From positions 1 to 5,038 of the forward strand of contig CAADVJ010000212.1 of assembly GCA_900752475.1 (NCBI GenBank): a stretch of DNA of 5,038 bases. Direction: 5' to 3'. Numbering within the stretch: the first letter of the stretch is position 1; every line of letters starts with the position of its first letter. Below, piece after piece: positions 1 to 4,246 of the stretch. A model generated the notes under the pieces. It saw only the letters and a list, made by a program, of their open reading frames with translations, was not told the origin of the DNA and did no database searches. This DNA is from an uncultured Collinsella sp. Lineage in GTDB: Bacteria; Actinomycetota; Coriobacteriia; Coriobacteriales; Coriobacteriaceae. The position numbers and the translations under genes are program-made.

Positions 1-39
1 GACGAGATAGTCGAGAAGCGCGGTCTCAAGAAGGAGTAA
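1..39 (+). CDS. C-terminal end of an upstream gene (partial)
   Basis: The window opens in a frame reading DEIVEKRGLKKE and then TAA at 37-39. The Lys/Glu-rich tail looks like an ordinary protein C-terminus, but 12 codons are too few to identify a family, and one is ATA, which should be rare in such GC-rich DNA. No terminator-like hairpin follows directly. Frame 3 stays open longer (to 203), but it runs into AT-rich intergenic sequence and ends in an unconvincing peptide, so I prefer the short frame. The function is unknown. Confidence 0.4.
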   Translation, partial: DEIVEKRGLKKE

Positions 40-125
40 CATCGGGACTTGCAGCGACGGACCTCAGGACGCTCTTACACCACGTCTACGCGCGCGATCC
101 GTTTGACGGCTTTCAACCTCTTCGA

Positions 126-206
126 ATCGCTCAAATTAGGCAATTTGCTCTCGATTTTGCTGCTACTAAATTGGTGACAGTACTCATATTTGCCACTTTT
201 TGACCA
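126..206. other. AT-rich intergenic segment, possible dispersed repeat
   Basis: This stretch is clearly AT-richer than its surroundings and lies between two genes. Its minus strand carries an 18-codon open frame (187 down to 131) reading MSTVTNLVAAKSRANCLI, with no ribosome binding site before the ATG. From memory, nearly the same peptide and the preceding KVAN residues turn up again and again as spurious short proteins in Collinsella annotations, which would make this a dispersed extragenic element rather than a gene. That recollection cannot be checked here. The rest of 40-305 shows no RNA gene or coding frame I can support. Confidence 0.3.
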
Positions 207-244
207 CGAGGTGTTCAGAGGAGCTCTCGAGAAGCATCTAACGG

Positions 245-250
245 TACAAT
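245..250 (+). promoter_or_regulatory. Candidate -10 element for the HPr gene
   Basis: TACAAT matches the sigma-70 -10 consensus at five of six positions and lies 55 bases before the HPr start codon. No good -35 sits 16-18 bases upstream: TTCAGA at 214-219 and TTGACC at 200-205 are both too far away. The promoter is therefore weakly supported. Confidence 0.3.
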
Positions 251-305
251 AGCTACCACGTGGCTGGGTTTTGCCGGCCGAATGTGCGATGTCGTGGGAG
301 GGGAC

Positions 306-554
306 ATGGTCGAGTTTACAAAGACGATTAAAGATCCGTTGGGATTACATGCCCGCCCGGTTGCGCTGCTCTATGACATCATTGCCAAGCATCGTAGCGA
401 CGTGTCAGTCAGCATCGGCGATCGCCACACGGATGGCCGCGATGTCATGGGACTCATGGCTCTCTACGGCGAGTGCGGCGAGGACATCATCTTCCGCGTT
501 TCGGGCGTAGATGAGGCCTCCTGCGTTACGTCGATCAGAAACCTCTCGCTCTAA
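306..554 (+). CDS. HPr-family phosphocarrier protein with Asp at position 46
   Basis: This encodes an 82-aa HPr-like protein, the cytosolic phosphocarrier that passes phosphate from enzyme I to sugar-specific EIIA domains of the PTS. Starting at ATG 306 puts the active-site motif GLHARP with histidine at residue 15, as in canonical HPr. A GGAGG at 297-301 lies four bases upstream. The earlier in-frame ATG at 282 has no ribosome binding site and would shift the histidine to 23. The second HPr signature reads DVMGLMAL from residue 46, aligning without gaps with SIMGVMSL of Bacillus HPr, so the regulatory Ser46 is replaced by Asp. The protein is slightly shorter than the usual 85-89 aa and has cysteines at 57 and 73. 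It stands alone: no enzyme I gene follows, and a terminator closes the unit. It could be the housekeeping HPr or a specialised paralogue; the family call is secure, the role is not. Confidence 0.9.
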   Translation: MVEFTKTIKDPLGLHARPVALLYDIIAKHRSDVSVSIGDRHTDGRDVMGLMALYGECGEDIIFRVSGVDEASCVTSIRNLSL

Positions 555-562
555 CCTCAACA

Positions 563-594
563 ATGTGACAAAGGGGCAGTCCCCTCTGTTGCAT
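563..594. repeat. REP-like imperfect hairpin
   Basis: Arms ATGTGACAAAGGGG (563-576) and CCCCTCTGTTGCAT (581-594) pair around a CAGT loop. There is one mismatch (571/586) and two G-T pairs (566/591, 567/590). No T-run follows, and a separate strong terminator lies just downstream, so this is not the main terminator. The pattern of a GGGG core with a TGTGACA-like stem resembles dispersed REP-type hairpins seen in many bacterial intergenic regions. Whether other copies exist cannot be seen from one window. Confidence 0.45.
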
Positions 595-607
595 CAATTG
601 GTATGGC

Positions 608-647
608 AAGGCGCCGCAAAGAGACAGTCTTTGCGGCGCCTTTGTTT
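608..647 (+). terminator. Intrinsic terminator after the HPr gene
   Basis: The arms AAGGCGCCGCAAAG (608-621) and CTTTGCGGCGCCTT (629-642) are perfectly complementary over 14 bp and can extend by an A-T pair, leaving a 5-base loop. The following TTTGTTT run gives a standard Rho-independent terminator. It ends the HPr transcript and insulates the feo operon from it. Confidence 0.9.
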
Positions 648-690
648 CGTATAGGAAACTTTTTCGAAATCTGAATGTGGACCCTTTCCA

Positions 691-744
691 AAAAGTTAAC
701 CACGTGTTAGTTTACTATAGCGAACATAGGCGTGGTTAACTTTT
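691..744. promoter_or_regulatory. Perfect 14-bp inverted repeat, probable feo operator/promoter
   Basis: Arms AAAAGTTAACCACG (691-704) and CGTGGTTAACTTTT (731-744) are exact reverse complements separated by 26 bases. Each arm contains the palindrome GTTAAC, and the two palindrome centres are 40 bp apart, near four helical turns. The only -10-like sequence upstream of the first feoA, TACTAT at 713-718 (four of six matches, no good -35), falls between the arms. The structure lies 43 bases before the start codon and just after the HPr terminator. It fits a pair of repressor sites around a regulated promoter, probably iron-responsive. The regulator family is not established by sequence. Confidence 0.6.
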
Positions 745-786
745 ACCGTGTCGATGTTAAGGACGAACTGACGTTAGGAGCCACTC

Positions 787-1029
787 ATGTCTTGCGGACC
801 GCAGATGCCGGCCATGCCGCTTTCGATGGTAAAAGCGGGCGAAACCGTGCGCGTGTCCCGTGTAAAGGGCAATGAGGACATGAAACACCACCTCAAGGAC
901 CTCGGCTTTGTCGAGGGCAACGAAATCCACGTGGTGAGCTCGAGTGGCGCCAATATCATCGTCACCGTGCTGGGCGCACGCTTTGGTATCGATTCCAAGG
1001 TTGCCATGCACATCATGACCGTCGGTTAG
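787..1029 (+). CDS. feoA: FeoA-family protein 1, ferrous iron transport accessory
   Basis: This 80-aa protein has the FeoA SH3-like fold pattern: a G-E-x-V-R-V strand near residues 18-23, the helix HHLKDLGFVEG around 34-44, then IHVVSSSGANIIVTVLGARFGI as the barrel strands. FeoA proteins are small cytosolic partners of the FeoB Fe(II) permease, and their precise role is debated. AGGAG at 776-780, six bases before ATG 787, decides the start and keeps the N-terminal MSCGPQMPAMPLS, which has a cysteine at position 3. Compared with the next gene it lacks the usual P-x-E-I-x-V-R-G-Y strand and reads VTVLGARFGID there, so it is the more divergent copy. It is the first gene of the operon, 39 bases ahead of the second feoA-type gene. 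Confidence 0.88.
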   Translation: MSCGPQMPAMPLSMVKAGETVRVSRVKGNEDMKHHLKDLGFVEGNEIHVVSSSGANIIVTVLGARFGIDSKVAMHIMTVG

Positions 1030-1068
1030 TCTGCAGCATTTCATAAAAACCGAAAGGGGGACAAGTAA

Positions 1069-1290
1069 ATGAAGACGTTGGGTGACGTTAAGGTGGGCGA
1101 GAGCTCCACCATCGTCAAGCTTCACGGTGAGGGTGCGCTTCGCCGCCACCTTATGGACCTGGGGCTCATCAAGGGCACTTCGTTCAAGGTGGTGAAGGTT
1201 GCACCGCTCGGTGATCCGGTCGAGATCAACGTGCGCGGCTACGAGCTTTCCATCCGCAAGGAGGAGGCCGCCGTCGTCGAGGTCCAGTAA
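1069..1290 (+). CDS. feoA: FeoA-family protein 2, ferrous iron transport accessory
   Basis: This 73-aa protein is a textbook-length FeoA. It opens with MKTLGDVKVGES, has the helix LRRHLMDLGLIKGT around residues 24-37, and a C-terminal barrel strand with DPVEINVRGYELSIRKEEA. That last stretch corresponds to the family's P-x-E-I-x-V-R-G-x-x-L-x-[IL]-R-x-x-E-A signature. AAAGGGGG at 1053-1060 sits eight bases before the ATG and is a strong ribosome binding site. The gene lies between the first feoA and feoB. As a soluble accessory it is expected to act at the cytosolic face of FeoB, probably with the divergent first FeoA. The 123-base gap to feoB is long for an operon and carries a candidate iron box and a stem-loop. 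Confidence 0.92.
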   Translation: MKTLGDVKVGESSTIVKLHGEGALRRHLMDLGLIKGTSFKVVKVAPLGDPVEINVRGYELSIRKEEAAVVEVQ

Positions 1291-1321
1291 GGACTCGCGG
1301 CGCATATTTCTGCAGATAAAG

Positions 1322-1340
1322 TTAGGTTTTTCTAACTTAA
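1322..1340. promoter_or_regulatory. DtxR/IdeR-like iron box (also a short hairpin) between feoA2 and feoB
   Basis: TTAGGTTTTTCTAACTTAA agrees with the actinobacterial DtxR/IdeR consensus TTAGGTTAGSCTAACCTAA at 15 of 19 positions; the mismatches are three central bases and one in the right arm. The core is a perfect 7-bp inverted repeat, AAGTTAG (1319-1325) and CTAACTT (1332-1338), around a 6-base spacer. A further CTGCA/TGCAG pair (1310-1314 / 1341-1345) flanks it, so it could also fold in RNA. A metal-dependent repressor site here would imply an internal feoB promoter or a roadblock, but I see no clear -35/-10 pair. Confidence 0.5.
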
Positions 1341-1367
1341 TGCAGCATCTTTGAAGCACATTATCCA

Positions 1368-1393
1368 GCCTGCGCGGAGAAAGCAGCGCAGGC
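1368..1393 (+). other. GC-rich stem-loop in the feoB leader
   Basis: GCCTGCGC (1368-1375) and GCGCAGGC (1386-1393) form a perfect 8-bp stem with a 10-base loop. No T-run follows, so it is not a simple terminator. It ends about ten bases before the AGAAGG ribosome binding site of feoB and could affect mRNA stability, processing or translation of feoB relative to the feoA genes. Confidence 0.5.
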
Positions 1394-1413
1394 ACGCAAG
1401 GAAGAAGGATTGA

Positions 1414-3741
1414 ATGGCGGATTCTCAGATCCATGTCGCGCTGGCGGGTAACCCCAACTGCGGCAAGACCACGCTTTTCAACCTGATCACCGGCGCCAAC
1501 GGCTACGTTGGCAACTGGCCCGGCGTCACGGTTGAGAAAAAGGAAGCCAAGCTCCTAAGCGACAAGAACGTTACCATCACGGACCTCCCTGGCATCTACT
1601 CGCTTTCCCCCTACAGCCCCGAGGAGCAGTGCTCGCGCGATTACCTCATGAGCGGCGAGCCCGATGTTGTCGTCCAGGTGGTCGACGCCACCAACCTCGA
1701 GCGTAACCTGTACCTGGCGCTTCAGGTTATCGAGACCGGCCTGCCCGTGGTCGTCGCCCTCAACATGGCCGACCTGGTCGAGAAGAACGGCGACAAGATC
1801 GACACGGACAAGCTCTCCAAGAAGCTCGGCTGCCCGGTCATGATGATCTCGGCCCTTAAGAACAAGGGCATCAAGGAGCTGTTCGAGCAGGTCAAAAAGT
1901 CCGCTGCTTCCAAGGGCCAGGTGCCGGAGCACAAGTTCGACTCCTCCATCGAGGACGTTCTGACGCACATCGAGAACAAACTTCCGGCGAGCGTTCCCGC
2001 CAACAAGCGCCGCTATTACGCCGTCAAGCTGTTCGAGCGTGATGCAGACGCCTGCAAGCTCATCAACCTCACCAAGGAGAAGGCCGCTCGCGTGGAGGAG
2101 CTGGTCGCCCAGTGCGAGCAGGACTGCGACGACGATGCCGAGTCCATCATCACCGGTGAGCGCTATGGCGTCATCGCGCACATCATCGATGAGTGCCTCA
2201 CCAAGGCTCCGACCAAGATGAGCACCTCCGAGAAGATCGACCGCGTGGTTACCAACCGTATCCTGGGCTTGCCGATCTTTGTGGTCATCATGTTCTGCGT
2301 GTACTACATCGCCGTTTCTACCTTGGGCGGCACGGTGACCGACTTCACCAACGACCAGCTCTTCGGCACCGACGGCTGGTATGTGCTCGGTCAGGGCCGC
2401 GACGCCTACGACGCGGCCGTCGAGGCTGCGGGCGACAATGCCGACTCGGTCGACCCGGCACAGTACGGTCCCTATGTCCCCGGCATCACCACCGTGGTGC
2501 ACGACGCCCTTGTGGCGGGCGGCACCGAGGACGGCGGCCTGGTCGATTCTCTGGTCTGCGACGGTATCGTCGGCGGCCTGGGTGCCATCTTCGGCTTTGT
2601 GCCGCAGATGTTCCTGCTGTTCGTCATGCTGTCCTTCCTGGAGGACTGCGGCTATATGGCCCGCGTCGCCTTCATCATGGACCGCGTGTTCCGCCGCTTT
2701 GGCCTGTCCGGTAAGTCCTTTATCCCCATGCTCGTGTCTTCGGGCTGCGGCGTTCCCGGCGTCATGGCCACCAAGACCATCGAGAACGAGAAGGACCGCC
2801 GCATGACGGTCATGACCACCACGTTTATTCCCTGTGGCGCCAAGCTGCCGATCATCGCCCTGCTCATGGGTTCCATCATCGGCGATTCTTCCACCACCGC
2901 CGCGTGGATCAGTCCGCTCTTCTACTTCCTGGGCGTCTTTGCCGTCATCGCCTCGGGCCTCATGCTCAAAAAGACCAAGCTCTTCGCCGGTCGCCCGACG
3001 CCGTTTGTTATGGAGCTTCCTGCCTACCACTTCCCGGCGATCCGTTCTTGGGCGCTGCACGTGTGGGAGCGCTGCTGGGCCTTTATCAAGAAGGCCGGCA
3101 CGGTCATCTTCGCGTCTACTGTCGTGGTTTGGTTCCTGTCCAACTTTGGTAGCTACAACGGTTCCTTTGGCTACCTGCCCGCGATGGACGGCATCTCCGA
3201 GGAGTTCATGGACTACTCCGTGCTTGCCATGCTCGGCAACCTGGTCTCCTGGATCTTCGCCCCGCTTGGCTTTAGCACCTGGCAGGCAACAGCGCTGTCC
3301 GTCTCGGGCCTTGTCGCCAAGGAGAACGTCGTCGCCACCGCCGGCTCGCTGCTGTCCGTGGCTGATGCCGCCGAGACCGACCCGAGCCTGTGGACCGCGT
3401 TTGCCGGCATGTTCCCCACCATGGGCGCTTGCGTCGCCTTTGGCGCGTTCAACCTGCTGTGCGCTCCGTGCTTTGCTGCCATGGGTGCCATCCGCAACCA
3501 GATGGATTCCGGCAAGTGGTTCGCGATTGCCATCGGCTACGAGTGCGCCTTCGCTTGGGTGATCGGCCTGTTCATCAACCAGTTCTACAACCTACTTGTC
3601 CTTGGCCAGTTTGGTATTTGGACGGTTGTAGCCATCGTTCTGCTGGTTGCGATGCTCTTCCAGATCTTCCGTCCCATGCCCAAACATGCATGGACCGACG
3701 AGGATGAGACCAACACTGCTTCCGCCGCAGTTTCCGCTTAA
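1414..3741 (+). CDS. feoB: FeoB, GTPase-coupled ferrous iron permease
   Basis: FeoB imports Fe(II) across the cytoplasmic membrane under anaerobic or reducing conditions. At 775 aa it is full length (E. coli FeoB is 773). The N-terminal G domain shows G1 GNPNCGKT (12-19), switch I NWPGVTV with Thr39, G3 DLPG (57-60), G4 NMAD (117-120) and G5 SALKNKG (146-152). A helical, charged region follows to about 275. Membrane segments are visible near 286-305, 392-409, 471-490, 498-518, 561-578, 702-722 and 735-752, with others likely. Gate motifs are FVPQ...LSFLEDCGYMAR (395-417), SSGCGVPG with Cys445, FIPCGAKLP with Cys474, GLVAKENVV (632-640) and LLCAPC (681-686). The loop after the first membrane segment (about 306-388) is long and acidic. 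The ATG at 1414 follows AAGGA at 1405-1409 and starts just before the G1 strand. It is the last gene before the operon terminator. Confidence 0.97.
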   Translation: MADSQIHVALAGNPNCGKTTLFNLITGANGYVGNWPGVTVEKKEAKLLSDKNVTITDLPGIYSLSPYSPEEQCSRDYLMSGEPDVVVQVVDATNLERNLYLALQVIETGLPVVVALNMADLVEKNGDKIDTDKLSKKLGCPVMMISALKNKGIKELFEQVKKSAASKGQVPEHKFDSSIEDVLTHIENKLPASVPANKRRYYAVKLFERDADACKLINLTKEKAARVEELVAQCEQDCDDDAESIITGERYGVIAHIIDECLTKAPTKMSTSEKIDRVVTNRILGLPIFVVIMFCVYYIAVSTLGGTVTDFTNDQLFGTDGWYVLGQGRDAYDAAVEAAGDNADSVDPAQYGPYVPGITTVVHDALVAGGTEDGGLVDSLVCDGIVGGLGAIFGFVPQMFLLFVMLSFLEDCGYMARVAFIMDRVFRRFGLSGKSFIPMLVSSGCGVPGVMATKTIENEKDRRMTVMTTTFIPCGAKLPIIALLMGSIIGDSSTTAAWISPLFYFLGVFAVIASGLMLKKTKLFAGRPTPFVMELPAYHFPAIRSWALHVWERCWAFIKKAGTVIFASTVVVWFLSNFGSYNGSFGYLPAMDGISEEFMDYSVLAMLGNLVSWIFAPLGFSTWQATALSVSGLVAKENVVATAGSLLSVADAAETDPSLWTAFAGMFPTMGACVAFGAFNLLCAPCFAAMGAIRNQMDSGKWFAIAIGYECAFAWVIGLFINQFYNLLVLGQFGIWTVVAIVLLVAMLFQIFRPMPKHAWTDEDETNTASAAVSA

Positions 3742-3770
3742 GTCCGAATAAGGATTAACCCTTTTCCACG

Positions 3771-3802
3771 AGCCCGGGTGTCCCAGCGACCCCGGGCTTT
3801 TT
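3771..3802 (+). terminator. Intrinsic terminator of the feo operon
   Basis: AGCCCGGG (3771-3778) and CCCGGGCT (3791-3798) form a perfect 8-bp GC-rich stem with a 12-base loop. It is followed by an uninterrupted T-run (3798-3802). It lies 30 bases after the feoB stop codon and separates feoB from the small Cys-rich gene. Confidence 0.87.
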
Positions 3803-3866
3803 GTGCATGGGAGACAGATTACTTTGCCCCAGAAGTTAAGATGTGGCGTTTCCGCAGATAAAACCG

Positions 3867-3893
3867 ACCAAAATAAACCTTTCCCCTTTTGGT
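3867..3893. repeat. Short inverted repeat upstream of the Cys-rich gene
   Basis: ACCAAAA (3867-3873) and TTTTGGT (3887-3893) are exact reverse complements separated by 13 pyrimidine-rich bases. It lies just upstream of a weak -10-like TAAAGT (3909-3914). It may be part of a control region, or simply a chance AT-rich dyad. Confidence 0.3.
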
Positions 3894-3919
3894 AGGTGGA
3901 GAATAGGGTAAAGTAAGTG

Positions 3920-3929
3920 GTGGTTAACT
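3920..3929 (-). promoter_or_regulatory. Third copy of the feo operator half-site
   Basis: GTGGTTAACT here is identical to bases 732-741 in the right arm of the feo inverted repeat and to the reverse complement of 694-703 in the left arm. It sits between a weak -10-like TAAAGT (3909-3914) and the GAGGAGG ribosome binding site, where a bound repressor would overlap the transcription start. A single half-site is weaker than the paired arms upstream of feoA. This suggests that the Cys-rich gene belongs to the same regulon. Confidence 0.45.
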
Positions 3930-3943
3930 AGAGGAGGCTTGCT

Positions 3944-4144
3944 ATGGCACCTATCGATATTGTTGTACTGGCTGTTATCGGCGTTGCGTTTGTCGCCGTG
4001 TGCGTGCGCATCTACCGCAAGGGCACCTGCGCCGACTGCGCTCAGGGTGGCGTTTGCACGGGGCATTGCTCCAACAAAAAGACGTGCGCTGCACTTAAGG
4101 GCGTAGACAAAATCGCCGAAGACTTGGGCCGCGGTATTCATTAG
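3944..4144 (+). CDS. FeoB-associated Cys-rich membrane protein
   Basis: This 66-aa protein has one N-terminal hydrophobic segment (IDIVVLAVIGVAFVAVCV, about residues 4-21). A basic RIYRKG stop-transfer patch follows, then a cysteine cluster C29-x2-C32-x5-C38-x3-C42-x5-C48, and a short charged tail. Length, layout and position after feoB match the FeoB-associated Cys-rich membrane protein family. Its biochemical role is not settled; metal binding or a role alongside FeoB is usually supposed. The positive-inside rule puts the Cys-rich part on the cytosolic side. GAGGAGG at 3931-3937, six bases before the ATG, fixes the start. It is separated from feoB by a terminator, so it should have its own promoter, and its leader shares the GTGGTTAACT element with the feo operon. 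His41 and His66 could add metal ligands, but this is only inference. Confidence 0.88.
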   Translation: MAPIDIVVLAVIGVAFVAVCVRIYRKGTCADCAQGGVCTGHCSNKKTCAALKGVDKIAEDLGRGIH

Positions 4145-4165
4145 CCGACCGGCGTTTGGGTATGT

Positions 4166-4197
4166 TTGACTGCGGATGCGGCAGTTGCTGATACGAT
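4166..4197 (+). promoter_or_regulatory. Candidate promoter of the flavin oxidoreductase gene
   Basis: TTGACT (4166-4171) matches the -35 consensus at five of six bases. TACGAT (4192-4197) matches the -10 at four of six and is preceded by TG at 4189-4190, giving an extended -10. The 20-base spacer is longer than the optimal 17, which is typical of activator-dependent or otherwise controlled promoters. It lies about 50 bases before the start codon. Confidence 0.45.
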
Positions 4198-4218
4198 AAG
4201 TACGTTAGCAACTGCCGC
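4178..4218. promoter_or_regulatory. Perfect 12-bp inverted repeat, probable operator
   Basis: GCGGCAGTTGCT (4178-4189) and AGCAACTGCCGC (4207-4218) are exact reverse complements with a 17-base spacer that contains the candidate -10. Each arm is itself a partial palindrome (GCA..TGC). If the promoter call is right, the left arm lies upstream of the transcription start, so the repeat would work as DNA rather than as an RNA hairpin. There is no T-run after it, so it is not a terminator. No known regulator family is recognised from the sequence. Confidence 0.55.
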
Positions 4219-4246
4219 CGAGCGGCTTAAACGAAAGGAAGCCTGT

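Noticed and set aside
131..187. 18-codon minus-strand open frame as a real small protein
   Set aside because: There is no ribosome binding site, and it lies in AT-rich DNA that looks like a non-coding repeat.
3..203. Frame-3 open stretch at the left edge as the real end of the upstream gene
   Set aside because: It runs through AT-rich intergenic sequence and its peptide shows no recognisable domain; the frame-1 stop at 37-39 is more natural. This is a judgement and not certain.
282..305. Upstream ATG giving an HPr eight residues longer
   Set aside because: There is no ribosome binding site before it, and it would move the active-site histidine from 15 to 23.
691..744. The feo inverted repeat as an intrinsic terminator
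   Set aside because: The loop would be 26 bases, the stem is AT-rich and only four Ts follow; a proper terminator already lies at 608-647.
757..1434. Long minus-strand open frame (225 codons) across the feoA genes
   Set aside because: It is a shadow of the GC-rich codon pattern of the two feoA genes and has no family resemblance or ribosome binding site.
1555..3060. Minus-strand open frame of 501 codons inside feoB
   Set aside because: The translation is low-complexity, rich in His, Asp, Gly and Arg, as expected for the antisense of a GC-rich gene; the plus strand has unmistakable FeoB motifs.
3833..3843. AAGTTAAGATG as another operator half-site
   Set aside because: It shares only about six bases with the feo arms and lacks the GTTAAC palindrome.
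4178..4218. Dyad before the oxidoreductase as a terminator of the Cys-rich gene
   Set aside because: No T-run follows the right arm; the next bases are GC-rich.
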